Shown piece by piece: positions 1-9,308 of a stretch of 64,000 nucleotides of DNA. Source of the stretch: Pseudomonadota bacterium (GTDB lineage: Bacteria; Pseudomonadota; Gammaproteobacteria; Burkholderiales; Rhodocyclaceae); contig JAFEDH010000021.1 in the NCBI GenBank assembly GCA_018241695.1, forward strand, positions 218,531-282,530, read 5' to 3'. The notes under the pieces were generated by a model that saw nothing but the letters and a program-made list of their open reading frames with translations, did not search any database and had not been told where the DNA came from. Position 1 is the first letter of the stretch. Each line of letters opens with the position of its first letter. The position numbers were made by a program, and so were the translations under genes.

Positions 1-86
1 CCGCGCTTGAGCAGGGCGGACAGCATGGCGTCGGCGGTCGTCGCGGATCGGGTGTGCCTGCCAAAAAATCCTGCAATGCCGCACAT
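1..86 (-). CDS. Asparagine synthetase-type amidotransferase, N-terminal fragment (runs off left edge)
   Basis: The reverse strand from 86 reads MCGIAGFFGR and stays open to the window edge (28 codons). Met-Cys-Gly-Ile-Ala-Gly-Phe is the hallmark start of class II glutamine amidotransferases of the asparagine synthetase B family; Cys2, exposed after Met removal, is the glutaminase nucleophile. The family transfers glutamine nitrogen to an acyl-adenylated carboxylate, and in polysaccharide loci such proteins are thought to amidate sugars. A full-length member lies at 1330..3195, so the locus holds two. Only the N-terminus is visible, so the synthetase domain and true specificity cannot be judged. 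Confidence 0.8.
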   Translation of the reverse strand, partial: MCGIAGFFGRHTRSATTADAMLSALLKR

Positions 87-139
87 GAAAGAGTTTCCGG
101 AAAGCGGGAAGAAGACCGCGTCAACGTCGCGGCCGGGCG

Positions 140-236
140 ATTATAGCGATGCCGCCGGGGGCACCCCTGTCACGCCAGGCCATGCCACAACGCCATTCCG
201 CCCATGGCGCCGGGCGGCGGCAAGAGCGGTTATAGT
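140..236. promoter_or_regulatory. Divergent intergenic region with two weak -10 candidates
   Basis: The 205 bases between the left-edge amidotransferase and the glycosyltransferase hold a TATAAT on the minus strand (140-145) facing the amidotransferase, and TATAGT on the plus strand (231-236) facing the glycosyltransferase. Neither has a convincing -35 box at 16-18 bases. They are plausible divergent promoters on position and hexamer only. Confidence 0.3.
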
Positions 237-291
237 CCGCACGCCAGCGGATTCTTCCCACTCCACGCTTTTCATGCCACCTTCCAGCCCC

Positions 292-1338
292 ATGCACCCG
301 CGCATCCTCGTCGTCCGGCGCGACAACATCGGCGACCTGGTGTGCACCACGCCCCTGCTGCACTGCCTGCGCGAATCGTTTCCGGATGCCTTCATCGGCG
401 TGCTGGCGAACAGCTACAACGCCTCGATTCTCGACGGCAATCCGGACGTGGATGCGGTGTATGTCTATGGCAAGGGCAAGCACCAGCCCGGCTGGCGCGC
501 ACGTCTTCACGCTCTGGCGGTGCGCATCGGGCTGATCCTGCGCTTGCGCCGCAGCGGTTTCGACTGGGCCATCCTGGCCAAATCCGGCTTCGACCGGCAT
601 GGACTGCGCATGGCCCGTCTGGCCGGCGCCCGGCGCATCGTTGGCTTCGCCGCAGCGCATGCCGCGCCGGGACTCACCGATCCCCTGCCACCGCCGGATA
701 ACGAACGGCTGCACGAAGTGGAAGCCATCGCCGGTTTGTTGCAACCGCTGGGTGTCGACACGCGCGCCGGCCCCTTGCAGGTCTACCCTGATCCGGACCT
801 CCAGGCCGCGGCCCGTGCCCGCCTCACCGTCGCGGGCGCAAACCGGCGCTGGATCGCCCTGCACATCAGCGCCCGCGAATCCGGCCGGCGCTGGCCGGCA
901 GAAAAATTCACCGCGCTCATCGAACAGCTCGAAAACAGTACGACCGGCATCGCCCTGTTCTGGTCTCCGGGTGCGGAGGAGCACAGAACCCATCCCGGCG
1001 ATGACGGCAAGGCCGGCACGATTCTGGCCGCGTGTGGCGGGCGTTGTGTCGTGCCCTTTCCGACCGCCACCCTGCCCGAACTCACGGCAGCCCTCGGCTG
1101 CTGCAATCTTTTCATCGGGGCCGATGGCGGCGCCATGCATCTGGCCGCTGCCACCGGTCTGCCGGTCGTCGCCCTGTTCGAGAACATCGGGCACAAGAAG
1201 CACCACTGGTACCCGTGGCAGGTGCCACATCGTCTGGTGTTCGCAAGCACTCAGGATGTTGCCGGCATCACCGTAAACGCGGTGGCCGAGGCGACCACCA
1301 CGCTCCTGCATGTAACGGAAGCACGAACCTCAGACTGA
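292..1338 (+). CDS. Glycosyltransferase family 9 (heptosyltransferase-like) protein
   Basis: 348 residues from ATG 292; an in-frame ATG at 274 is possible, but the family usually begins a few residues before ILVVRRDNIGDLVCTTPLL, the ADP-heptose transferase N-terminal motif. The C-terminal half has the typical FIGADGGAMHLAAATGLPVV sugar-nucleotide loop. GT9 enzymes add heptose or related sugars to lipopolysaccharide core or surface glycans at the cytoplasmic face of the inner membrane. It sits between two asparagine synthetase-like genes and overlaps the 3' end of the downstream convergent one by 9 bases. The sugar transferred cannot be deduced. Confidence 0.85.
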   Translation: MHPRILVVRRDNIGDLVCTTPLLHCLRESFPDAFIGVLANSYNASILDGNPDVDAVYVYGKGKHQPGWRARLHALAVRIGLILRLRRSGFDWAILAKSGFDRHGLRMARLAGARRIVGFAAAHAAPGLTDPLPPPDNERLHEVEAIAGLLQPLGVDTRAGPLQVYPDPDLQAAARARLTVAGANRRWIALHISARESGRRWPAEKFTALIEQLENSTTGIALFWSPGAEEHRTHPGDDGKAGTILAACGGRCVVPFPTATLPELTAALGCCNLFIGADGGAMHLAAATGLPVVALFENIGHKKHHWYPWQVPHRLVFASTQDVAGITVNAVAEATTTLLHVTEARTSD

Positions 1339-3195
1339 AAAATCCGGCGCGAAACGGCGGAACCACTGCTCCAGCACCAGCATCGTCCAGATGCGACCGG
1401 CCCGGTTGCGGCGACCCGAGTAATGTTCTTCCTCGATGCGGCGCAGGGCTTCGGGGCGGAAGATGCCGCGCCGGCGCAGTCCGCCCTCGCCCAGGCAGTC
1501 ATGCACCAGCGGGCGCAGCTCGCCCGCCAGCCACTCCGAAAGCGGCATGACGAACCCCTGCTTGCTCCGGTGCACGATGTCGTGCGGCAAATGGCGCTCG
1601 GCGATTTTTTTCAAAAGGTACTTGCCGGTGGTGCCGCGGCATTTCAGATCGGGCTCCAGGCGGGCGCACAGCTCGATGAAGCGGTGGTCGAGAAAGGGCA
1701 CCCGCGCTTCCAGCGCATGGGTCATGGTGGCCCGGTCCACCTTGGTCAGCAGGTCGTCGGGCAGCCAGAGCCGCAGATCGATGTGCAGCAGGTGATCCAG
1801 ATACGCCGGCGAATCGCACTCCGCATAGCAGCGGGCGGCGAAGTCGGTAATCGATTCCCGATGGGCGGAGAGGAAAGCCGGGGTATACAAACGCGGCCGC
1901 AGGGCCGCGTCGAAGACGTTGGGAATACTTGAATAGCGCCGCTCGATGGGGCTGGCGATGGCGCGCAGCAGGCGCTCCTTCATCACCAGCCCGGGCAGGC
2001 GGCGCAAAAGTGGCGGCAGCGGCGAAAGACGATGGCCAAGGAGGGAGGAAACGCGCTCCTCCTTGAGCCGTTTCCAGTAATTGCCATAGCCGGCGAAGAT
2101 TTCGTCGGCACCTTCGCCGGTGAGCGCCACCGTCACCTGGCGGCGGGCGAAACGCGACAGCAGCAGGGTGGGCAGCGCGGCCTGATCGGCGAAAGGCTCA
2201 TCGAAGATGTCGATCCAGCCCGAGAACGCCTCCAGCACATCGCGCGGTTCCAGCATCAGGGTGTGGTGCCGGCTGCCCACATGGGCGGCGACACGCTTGG
2301 CGTACTCGTGCTCACTGCCGGCCACCTTCCCGGAAAAGCCCAGATTGAAGGTGTCAGGCGGTGTGCTGCTTTGCTGTGCGAGCAGGGCGGCGATCAGGCT
2401 GGAGTCGATGCCGCCGCTGACGAAGGCGCCGATGGGCACGTCGGACACCATCATGCGCTGCACCGATGCCCGCAGCTCAGCCTCGACCTGGTCGGTCGCC
2501 TCGGCCTCGGACAGCACCAGCTTGGGACGATAGGTCGGCAGCCAGTAGGAAAAGATGCGCATCGTACCGTTCTCCACCACCAGCGCCTGTCCCGGCGGCA
2601 GCTTGGCCACGTGGTGATAGATGCTGCGCGGAGTCGGCACGTACTGGCATTCGAGAAACAGGCCAATGGATTCCAGATCGGGGGTGTTGCTCACTCCGGG
2701 ATGATGGAGCAGGGCCTTGAGTTCGGAAGCGAAGGCCAGTTGGCCGTTTCGCCACTGGTAGTAGAGCGGCTTCACCCCCACATGGTCGCGCGCCAGCAGC
2801 AAGCGGCGGCGACGCTCGTCCCAGAGTGCGAAGGCAAACATGCCCTGGAGCCGGTCGAGCAGTCCGTCACCGTATTCCTCGTAGCCATGAACCAGCACTT
2901 CGGTATCGGTACGGGTGGTGAAGCGGTGCCCCCTGGCCTGCAACTCTTCGCGCAGCTCGGCGAAGTTGTAGATCTCGCCGTTGAACACCACGGCGACCGA
3001 GCCATCCTCGTTGAACAGCGGCTGGCGGCCCGCATCGAGATCGATCACCGCAAGGCGGCGATGCCCCAGATGGATTTCTCCCTGGTGATACATCCCCTCG
3101 GCATCGGGCCCGCGATGGGCGATGGCGCCGGTCATCCGGCGCAGCACACCCTCCGCGTCGGCAATGTCTCCCAGAAAGCCGGCAATGCCACACAT
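1330..3195 (-). CDS. asnB: Asparagine synthase (glutamine-hydrolysing) family protein, surface-polysaccharide type
   Basis: 621 residues, the usual length of AsnB. The N-terminus MCGIAGFLGD gives the nucleophile Cys2. The glutaminase half carries RGPDAEG, FNGEIYNF and the HRRLAVID segment. The ATP-pyrophosphatase loop SGGIDSS is at about residues 260-266, followed by the TGEGADEIFAGY segment of the synthetase domain. Either asparagine biosynthesis or amidation of a sugar-linked carboxylate is possible; position at the end of an msbA-glycosyltransferase operon (13 bases from the upstream gene) and a second family member at the left edge favour a polysaccharide-modifying role. It resembles the amidotransferases found in exosortase/EPS loci, an inference from context. 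Confidence 0.88.
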   Translation of the reverse strand: MCGIAGFLGDIADAEGVLRRMTGAIAHRGPDAEGMYHQGEIHLGHRRLAVIDLDAGRQPLFNEDGSVAVVFNGEIYNFAELREELQARGHRFTTRTDTEVLVHGYEEYGDGLLDRLQGMFAFALWDERRRRLLLARDHVGVKPLYYQWRNGQLAFASELKALLHHPGVSNTPDLESIGLFLECQYVPTPRSIYHHVAKLPPGQALVVENGTMRIFSYWLPTYRPKLVLSEAEATDQVEAELRASVQRMMVSDVPIGAFVSGGIDSSLIAALLAQQSSTPPDTFNLGFSGKVAGSEHEYAKRVAAHVGSRHHTLMLEPRDVLEAFSGWIDIFDEPFADQAALPTLLLSRFARRQVTVALTGEGADEIFAGYGNYWKRLKEERVSSLLGHRLSPLPPLLRRLPGLVMKERLLRAIASPIERRYSSIPNVFDAALRPRLYTPAFLSAHRESITDFAARCYAECDSPAYLDHLLHIDLRLWLPDDLLTKVDRATMTHALEARVPFLDHRFIELCARLEPDLKCRGTTGKYLLKKIAERHLPHDIVHRSKQGFVMPLSEWLAGELRPLVHDCLGEGGLRRRGIFRPEALRRIEEEHYSGRRNRAGRIWTMLVLEQWFRRFAPDFSV

Positions 3196-3207
3196 GGCGC
3201 GGATTCC

Positions 3208-4320
3208 CTAGCGCCGCGCGGCGTGGCCGGACACGGTGGCAGCGAAGATCCGCTCCATCCGGTCGAGCATCGCTTCCCGGGTGAACCGGGAGAGGGCGCG
3301 TTCCCGCGCCGCGGCACCAAGCCGGGCGGCCAGGGCGGGGTCGCCGAACAGGCGGCGCAAGGCGCTTTCCAGCGCGGGGCCGGAGCGGGACTCGACCACC
3401 AGGGCAGAATGGTCCGGCTCCACCGCCTCGGTGATACTGCCCACCGGCGTGGTGATAATGGGCAGCGCGGTGAGCATGGCCTGCACCAGCGCCTGTGGCA
3501 CCCCTTCGTTGGCATAGGAGGGGAGGCAGAAAATATCCAGGGCACGCAGCCAGTTTTCCGGATCCTCGCGATGGCCGACAAAAACAACACGGTCGGCGAT
3601 ACCGAGCTCCTCGGCGCGCGCCGCGAGCACCGTGGCCATGGGGCCATCGCCCACCACCAGCAGGCGCCAGTCTTCCTGCTGCAGCCGGGCACAGGCCTCG
3701 AACAGATACAGATGGCCTTTCCAGTCACGCAGGGTGGCCACGATGCCAAGCACGCGGCCCGCCTCCGCAAGCCCGAGCCGCTTGCGTGACTCGGCCGGAT
3801 CGCCGGGGTGAAAGCGGGCGATGTCGATCCCGGTGGGCACCGACTCGATCATGCCGGGCGGATAGCCGTTGCGGGTGATGAGTTCTTCGCGCAGTTTCTC
3901 GCCGGTGGTGACAATGAAGTCGGTAGCGCGGGTGTAGAGCCAGCGGGTCAGGTCATTGGTCGGCGTGGGTGCGGAGATATGGCGGGTGCGCACCATGGGC
4001 GGCGCATCGTCCCGGCCCAGGCCGGCCAGTGCCACCAGCCAGGCGTCGGTGGAACTGTGGGTATTGACCACATCGGGGCGGTGATGCCTGAGCCAGGCGC
4101 GCAGGGCGCGGGCGCCCCGCAGCTTCTTGCGGCCGATGGGCAGGGCTTCCACCGGCACGCCAAAACCTGGTGCCTCGCTATGGATGCGGGCCTCGGGCGG
4201 GCAGAGCAGGGTGACACGATGGCCGCGGGCGATCATGCCCGAGGCTTCGGAGAGGATGCGCAGTTCCTGGCCGCCCCAGCCGCAGGAGGCTTCGGTATGG
4301 ACGATGTGCAAGGGTTTCAC
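3208..4320 (-). CDS. Glycosyltransferase family 4 protein
   Basis: 370 residues with the GT-B two-domain plan of GT4 (GT1-like) enzymes: an N-terminal acceptor domain starting KPLHIVHTEASCGWGGQE, with a Gly-rich loop, and a C-terminal nucleotide-sugar domain with GIVATLRDWKGH, VVGDGPM and the EGVPQALVQAM signature whose Glu normally positions the donor sugar. The start overlaps the stop of msbA by 4 bases (ATGA), so it is translationally coupled to the exporter and probably acts on the same lipid-linked glycan or lipid A core at the inner membrane. Donor and acceptor are unknown. Confidence 0.85.
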   Translation of the reverse strand: MKPLHIVHTEASCGWGGQELRILSEASGMIARGHRVTLLCPPEARIHSEAPGFGVPVEALPIGRKKLRGARALRAWLRHHRPDVVNTHSSTDAWLVALAGLGRDDAPPMVRTRHISAPTPTNDLTRWLYTRATDFIVTTGEKLREELITRNGYPPGMIESVPTGIDIARFHPGDPAESRKRLGLAEAGRVLGIVATLRDWKGHLYLFEACARLQQEDWRLLVVGDGPMATVLAARAEELGIADRVVFVGHREDPENWLRALDIFCLPSYANEGVPQALVQAMLTALPIITTPVGSITEAVEPDHSALVVESRSGPALESALRRLFGDPALAARLGAAARERALSRFTREAMLDRMERIFAATVSGHAARR

Positions 4321-6077
4321 GCGGTGTTCTCCAGCGCGTACTGCATGCGGTAGAGCCTGGCGTAGAGGCCGTCGCGGGATAGCAGTTCGTCGTGACGGCC
4401 CTGCTCGATGATGCGGCCGTGCTCCATGACCACGATCCGGTCGGCCCGCTCGATGGTGGACAGGCGATGGGCGATGACCACGGTGGTGCGGTCCTTCATC
4501 AGCCGGTCGAGCGCCGCCTGGACCTGGCGTTCGGATTCGGAATCCAGCGCCGAGGTCGCCTCATCGAGAATCAGCAGGGGTGCGTTCTTGAGCAGCGCCC
4601 GCGCGATGGCGAGGCGCTGGCGCTGGCCGCCGGAGAGGCGCACGCCGTTTTCTCCGATGGGGGTGTCGTAGCCCTGCGGCATGGTCATGATGAAATCGTG
4701 GGCGAAGGCGGCGCGGGCCGCCGCCTCGATGTCGGAGCGCGATGCGCCGCGCAGGCCGCCGTAGGCGATGTTGGCGGCGACGGTATCGTCGAACAGCACC
4801 ACATCCTGGCTGACCAGGGCCAGATTCGCGCGCAGGCTGTCCAGGGTCAGGGATTCCAGCGGATGGCCGTCGAGCAGGATGCGCCCCTGGTCGGGCGAAT
4901 GGAAGCGGGGCAGCAGATTCGCCAGGGTGGTCTTGCCACTGCCGGACGGCCCGACCAGGGCCACGGTCTGGCCCGGCTCGATGGCGAGGTCGATGCCCGA
5001 CAGCGCCTCCCGCTCGGCATTGGGGTAACGGAAGTGCACGCCTTCGCAGCGCAGGGCACCCCGCGCCCGCTCGATCTGCAGCGAGCCCTGGTCATTCTCG
5101 GGCAGCGCATCGAGCAGGGTGAATACACTTTCCGCCGCCGCCAGGCCCTGCTGCAGGGGCGCATTCACATCGGTCAGGCTCTTGATCGGCGCAAGCAGCA
5201 TGAGCATCGCGGTGATGAAGGAGACAAAACCGCCCACGGTGGTGTGCTCCCCGCCGGAAGACTGCATCAGCGCGATATAAACCACCAGGGCCACGGCGAT
5301 GGAAGCGAAGAACTGGACGATCGGCGTGGTGGCGGCGGCAGCAATGTTCTGGCGCACGGCAAAGCGGCGCAGGTCGTTGTTGGCGCGGCGGAAACGGGCG
5401 ATCTCGAGCGCCTCGCCACGATACACCTTGACCACCTTGCTGCCCTCGATGGATTCGCGCAGCACCTGGATGATGGTGGCGTTGGTTTCCTGGGTCGCCC
5501 GGGTCATCCGGTGCAGGCGCTTGCTGACGATGCGGATGGAGAGCGCGATGCTGGGTACGATGATGGTCAGCAGCAGGGTCAGGGTCCAGTTGAGATAGAG
5601 CAGCCAGGCGAGCAGGCCGACGACGACCAGGGAGTCCCGCAGGAAGGTGGTGACGACCGAGGTGGACGCCGCCGCCACGGCATTGACGTCGGTGGCGATG
5701 CGGGTAATCAGGCGGTTCGATGAATTTTCGTGCAGATAGCCCAGCGGCAGCCGGATCATGCGCTGGAACATTTCGCCGCGGATGTCGCATACGACCCGGT
5801 TCGAAACCCAGTTCATGGAATACGACGCCACGTAACCGAGCAAGCCACGAAATAGGAAGATGGCGATGATGGCCACGGGATAGCGGTACAGATGATCTCC
5901 GCCTCCGGCACTGAAGCCACGGTCCAGCAGCGGTTTCATCAGGGCCGGGAAAAGCGGCTCGGTGGCCGCGGCGGCGGCCATGGCCAGCAGGGAAAACGCG
6001 ACGATGCGCCAGTGGGGCCGGACGTAGCCCAGCAGACGCCGGTACAGCACCCGCCCTTGCGGCGCGGAAATCGTCAT
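4317..6077 (-). CDS. msbA: Lipid A / glycolipid flippase, MsbA-type ABC exporter
   Basis: 586 residues in the half-transporter layout of MsbA (E. coli 582). About six membrane segments lie in residues 20-300, then an ATPase domain with Walker A GPSGSGKTT (about 376-384), signature LSGGQRQR (about 481), Walker B LLILDEATSALD (about 501) and the switch His in IAHRLST. MsbA homodimers flip lipid A-core from the inner to the outer leaflet using ATP. It is first in an operon with a glycosyltransferase and an asparagine synthetase-like gene, which fits lipopolysaccharide assembly. Confidence 0.9.
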   Translation of the reverse strand: MTISAPQGRVLYRRLLGYVRPHWRIVAFSLLAMAAAAATEPLFPALMKPLLDRGFSAGGGDHLYRYPVAIIAIFLFRGLLGYVASYSMNWVSNRVVCDIRGEMFQRMIRLPLGYLHENSSNRLITRIATDVNAVAAASTSVVTTFLRDSLVVVGLLAWLLYLNWTLTLLLTIIVPSIALSIRIVSKRLHRMTRATQETNATIIQVLRESIEGSKVVKVYRGEALEIARFRRANNDLRRFAVRQNIAAAATTPIVQFFASIAVALVVYIALMQSSGGEHTTVGGFVSFITAMLMLLAPIKSLTDVNAPLQQGLAAAESVFTLLDALPENDQGSLQIERARGALRCEGVHFRYPNAEREALSGIDLAIEPGQTVALVGPSGSGKTTLANLLPRFHSPDQGRILLDGHPLESLTLDSLRANLALVSQDVVLFDDTVAANIAYGGLRGASRSDIEAAARAAFAHDFIMTMPQGYDTPIGENGVRLSGGQRQRLAIARALLKNAPLLILDEATSALDSESERQVQAALDRLMKDRTTVVIAHRLSTIERADRIVVMEHGRIIEQGRHDELLSRDGLYARLYRMQYALENTA

Positions 6078-6104
6078 GTCTTCGCCCTGTCAGGAAAGAC
6101 GCGG

Positions 6105-6110
6105 ATTATA
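6105..6110 (-). promoter_or_regulatory. Candidate -10 box upstream of msbA
   Basis: TATAAT on the minus strand, 28 bases upstream of the msbA start codon. No good TTGACA-like box is present at the normal distance (TTGCGG at 6135-6140 is too far), so this is supported by one hexamer and position only. Confidence 0.35.
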
Positions 6111-6208
6111 CCGGCGGGGGCAGTGCCACCGCCGCCGCAACATGGCGTCACCACCCTGCCGGATGGTTGTATCGCGCAGTGCGGGAGTGTGTGCCGCCCG
6201 CACCCCCC

Positions 6209-7327
6209 TCAGCCCTTCATCAACCCTTCGTAGAGCGCCAGCAGGCGGGCGCCCATGTCGGCCGAGGAGCAGGTTTCCGCCATGCGCCGCGCGGCGCGGG
6301 CTGTCGCGGCGGCAGGCAGCGTCAGGAGCGTGGACAGTTCCGCCGCGATGGCGGCGGCATCGAGAGCATCGGCCACTGCGCCGCATTCGGCCGTGAGCAG
6401 CTCGGCCGCACCGCTGCCGGGCGTCGTCAATACCGGCAGGCCGCAGGCCAGGGCTTCCAGCACGGCATTGGGGAAAGGATCGTAGATGGTGGGCAGGGCG
6501 AAGACATCCGCGGCGCCGTAATAGGGCGTCACATCCGTCTGGCCGCCGATGAAGCGCACCTGTGACGCAAGCCCAAGGCGCTGCGCCAGTGTGGCCATCG
6601 CCGCCGCGCCCTTGTCCTTGCCCACCACCAGCAGATGGGTGTGTTCGGGCATGTGCGCCAGGGCCTGCAGCAGCGCCGGCACCCCCTTGCGCACGAAGCC
6701 CGAGCCGACGTACAGCACCAGCGGCGCGCCTTGCGGAATGTCGAGCGCGGCCCGCACGGTGGTGCGGTGCCGGGCGCGCAAGCCGGGGTGGAAACGTTCC
6801 AGGTCCACGCCGTTGTGGATCACGTGGAGCTTTTCCGCCGCGACATCGAAGCGCCGCAGGATGTCGTCGCGCACCATCGATGAATTGCAGATCACCGCCC
6901 GCAGCGCGGGGTGGCGAAAGAGCGCCGTCTCGGCGCGCAGGGTGTAGCGGTGCCAGGGATGCAGGCGGGTGAACCAGCGCGCCAGAGGCGATTCGGTGCG
7001 TGCCCGATACTCCAGCCAGGTGGCGTGCACGCCATCGCCCGCCCGGTAGATGTGGCAGCCGGGAATGCGCTCGTGGCTTTGCACCAGATCGAATTCTCCA
7101 CCAGCGACAATGCGCTGCACGCCACGGCAGAAACCCGCATCGCGCCAGAGCCGGCCGAGATGGAAAGGATTGCACAGACGCACCGGCAAGCCGTCCTCTG
7201 CCTTCCAGCGCCGGGTAATCAGGGAGACCTCGACCCCGCGCCCGCGCAGGGCTTCCAGTGCACGCTCGACGAAGCGCTCCGCGCCGCCGAAGGGATTGTA
7301 TTTTTGCCGGACCAGCGCAAGCTTCAC
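6209..7327 (-). CDS. Glycosyltransferase family 4 protein
   Basis: 372 residues from GTG at 7327. This start gives VKLALVRQKYNPFGGAERF, the standard N-terminus with the Gly-Gly-Ala acceptor loop, and makes a 4-base GTGA overlap with the upstream heptosyltransferase; a longer frame from ATG 7387 would add residues lying wholly inside that gene. The C-terminal domain has VLYVGSGFVRKG, the lysine-rich VVGKDKG loop and PTIYDPFPNAVLEALACGLPV, the GT4 donor-binding E-x7-E region. It resembles WaaG-type core glucosyltransferases in arrangement, but the sugar is not determinable. Confidence 0.85.
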   Translation of the reverse strand: MKLALVRQKYNPFGGAERFVERALEALRGRGVEVSLITRRWKAEDGLPVRLCNPFHLGRLWRDAGFCRGVQRIVAGGEFDLVQSHERIPGCHIYRAGDGVHATWLEYRARTESPLARWFTRLHPWHRYTLRAETALFRHPALRAVICNSSMVRDDILRRFDVAAEKLHVIHNGVDLERFHPGLRARHRTTVRAALDIPQGAPLVLYVGSGFVRKGVPALLQALAHMPEHTHLLVVGKDKGAAAMATLAQRLGLASQVRFIGGQTDVTPYYGAADVFALPTIYDPFPNAVLEALACGLPVLTTPGSGAAELLTAECGAVADALDAAAIAAELSTLLTLPAAATARAARRMAETCSSADMGARLLALYEGLMKG

Positions 7328-8406
7328 GATGCCAGCAGTTCCCTGCAGGCGGCATACACCCGGCGCACCGGCAACCGGGTCAGGCAATCACTCACCTTGC
7401 TGCCGCCACAGCCATCGAGGCCACAGGGACGGCAGGGATGCTCGTCACTGGCAACCACGCGATGGGGCACCTGCCAGGGCCCCCACTCCCGGTCCCCGGA
7501 AGGGCCGAACAGGGCAACGGTCGGCGTGCCCATGGCGGCGGCGATGTGCATGGGCGCCGAGTCCACGCCAATGAAGAGGCGCGCCCGCGCCGTCAGCGCC
7601 GCGAGTTCCTTCAGGGATATCTGACCGGCAATGTCGATGAAAGGCACGTCGGTGCGTGCCTTGAGGGCGGCGATCATCTCCATCTCCGCATCGTCGGGCG
7701 CCGCGGTCAGCACCAGGGGCCAATGCTCGATGTTGAGCAGTTCCGCCAGCATGGCGACACGGTCCACCGGCCAGCACTTGAAATGCCAGCGCGAGCCGGG
7801 ATGAAGATGGAGGAAGCCGCGCGGGGCAAGGCCCTGTTCCCGCAACAGGGCTTCCACTCTCGCCTCGGCCGCCGCGCCGGGCACCAGCAGCAGACGCCGC
7901 TGCACGGGCTCGGGATCGATACCCAGACGGCGCAGGGCATCCAGATTCTTCTCCACGGTATGGCGCAGCGCATGGCCCGGCTGGGCGTAGAGGTGAGTAA
8001 AGCTCCCGTTCCAGAAACGGTCGCCATCGCGCAGACGGGGCGCCACACTCCAGCGGGGCGCGATGAGGCGCGTCAGCCAGGCCCCGCGGCGATGCTCGGT
8101 CAGATGCACGACCAGGTCGTAGCGCCGTTTCCGCAGGGTCGACAGCAGATGCCATTCGGCCCGGGCCTGGGCCGCGGGACCGAGGGTCTTCCAGCGCCGG
8201 TCGATGGTATGAAGCTGGCTCAATGCCGGATGCCCGGACACCATCGGGGCGGTATCGGCATACACCAGGGCATCCACCTCGCAGCGGGGGGCCGCTGCCT
8301 TGAGTGTGGAAAGAACCGGGGAGGCCAGCAAAACATCGCCGTGATGGCGCAGTTTGATGATCAGTGCCCGGCACAGATCATCACGGGGAATCGCATCGGT
8401 GAGCAT
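7324..8406 (-). CDS. waaQ: Lipopolysaccharide heptosyltransferase III-like protein (WaaQ/RfaQ type)
   Basis: 360 residues, GT9 family. It starts with the ALIIKLRHHGDVLLASPVL motif seen in RfaQ-like enzymes, has HLHPGSRWHFKCWP in the middle, and the FIGVDSAPMHIAAAMGTPTVALFGP donor loop near the C-terminus, followed by a cysteine-rich CRPCGLDGCGG tail common in this subfamily. WaaQ adds the branching heptose III to the inner core of LPS in the cytoplasm. It is the first gene of a two-gene unit with a GT4 enzyme. The exact heptose position is inferred from family resemblance. Confidence 0.8.
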   Translation of the reverse strand: MLTDAIPRDDLCRALIIKLRHHGDVLLASPVLSTLKAAAPRCEVDALVYADTAPMVSGHPALSQLHTIDRRWKTLGPAAQARAEWHLLSTLRKRRYDLVVHLTEHRRGAWLTRLIAPRWSVAPRLRDGDRFWNGSFTHLYAQPGHALRHTVEKNLDALRRLGIDPEPVQRRLLLVPGAAAEARVEALLREQGLAPRGFLHLHPGSRWHFKCWPVDRVAMLAELLNIEHWPLVLTAAPDDAEMEMIAALKARTDVPFIDIAGQISLKELAALTARARLFIGVDSAPMHIAAAMGTPTVALFGPSGDREWGPWQVPHRVVASDEHPCRPCGLDGCGGSKVSDCLTRLPVRRVYAACRELLAS

Positions 8407-8491
8407 GGCCGTATTCTGCCAGAGCCTTGCCCTGACGCCCGTTCAGGGTGCATAGTAGCTCTCGTGCAGCAACCACGAAGGGATTGACCCG

Positions 8492-8809
8492 ATGCGCAAA
8501 CTGCTGGAAGAACTGTGGAGTTTCTTTGCTCTGGCGATGATGCTGATCGGTATCACCGGCCTGATCTTTCATATCCTGAAGAAGGACGGCCTGTTCGAAA
8601 GATTGGCGGACAAGGTGGTCGATGCGGAACTGACCAGTCCGCTGATGGCAACCCCCGTGATTCTCGGCGCCTTATGGCTGGGCTGGGCCTGCCTCAGTGG
8701 CCGGCTGGTGGTGGGCCGGCAACACCCCTTCTGGAATATCGTGACGTTCGCCCTGATCTGTGCGGGGATCTATTTTGCCCACGAATGGTTCACCACTTCA
8801 GCCGGGTGA
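8492..8809 (+). CDS. Small integral membrane protein, function unknown
   Basis: 105 residues beginning MRKLLEELWSFFALAMM. Three hydrophobic segments are visible (about residues 10-29, 52-69 and 81-97), with basic residues between the first two, so it probably spans the inner membrane three times. No enzymatic motif is present. Its last 20 bases overlap the 3' end of convergent cobC. It stands alone between the polysaccharide and cobalamin genes. I do not recognise the family. Confidence 0.65.
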   Translation: MRKLLEELWSFFALAMMLIGITGLIFHILKKDGLFERLADKVVDAELTSPLMATPVILGALWLGWACLSGRLVVGRQHPFWNIVTFALICAGIYFAHEWFTTSAG

Positions 8810-9308
8810 CACTCCCGTATTCGAACTCGAGCGAAAACCACGCGGCCGGCGCCAGCCCCCGCAAGGCGCCGGACAGCACCTTGATCACTCCGGCATGGGT
8901 CACCAGCGCCACGGCCGGATGGCCGGAAGCGGAACATTCGTCGAGAAACATCAGGACCCGTGCCTGCAATTCGCCCACGGTCTCGCCGCCAGGCGGGCGG
9001 TAACCGAGACGATCGGCCACCCAGGCATTGATCGTGGTACGTCCGATGGCATCCCAGGGCCGCATTTCCCACTGGCCGAAATCCATTTCCTGCAAGCGTG
9101 CATCGGCCCGGGGAGAGGGATGCAGGGCCTGGGCCAGTTTTCTGCAGCGTTGCAACGGGCTGGTATAGAGCACCACATTCTCAGGCAGCGCCGGTGCGAT
9201 ACGCGCCGCCACAGCCGCCACGTCTTCGGCCACATCGAGGTCGGTGCGGCCATAGCAGGTACCCGGCGCCACGGCGGGCAGCGGATGACGGATCAGGTAA
9301 AACTCCAC
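8790..9308 (-). CDS. cobC: Alpha-ribazole phosphatase / histidine phosphatase family protein
   Basis: 172 residues from GTG 9308, chosen because it yields [11 protein letters not shown], placing the LIRH catalytic motif of the phosphoglycerate-mutase-like superfamily at the N-terminus as usual; an ATG at 9362 would add 18 residues. Other family marks: [22 protein letters not shown] and [10 protein letters not shown] (second catalytic His). CobC dephosphorylates alpha-ribazole 5'-phosphate late in cobalamin synthesis. The start overlaps the stop of cobS by 16 bases, and the cobT-cobS-cobC order supports this role over generic phosphatase activity. Confidence 0.85.
   Translation of the reverse strand: MEFYLIRHPLPAVAPGTCYGRTDLDVAEDVAAVAARIAPALPENVVLYTSPLQRCRKLAQALHPSPRADARLQEMDFGQWEMRPWDAIGRTTINAWVADRLGYRPPGGETVGELQARVLMFLDECSASGHPAVALVTHAGVIKVLSGALRGLAPAAWFSLEFEYGSVTRLKW

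Noticed and set aside
121..1311. A 396-codon minus-strand frame opposite the family 9 glycosyltransferase
   Set aside because: Antisense shadow with no recognisable motifs, while the plus frame has GT9 signatures.
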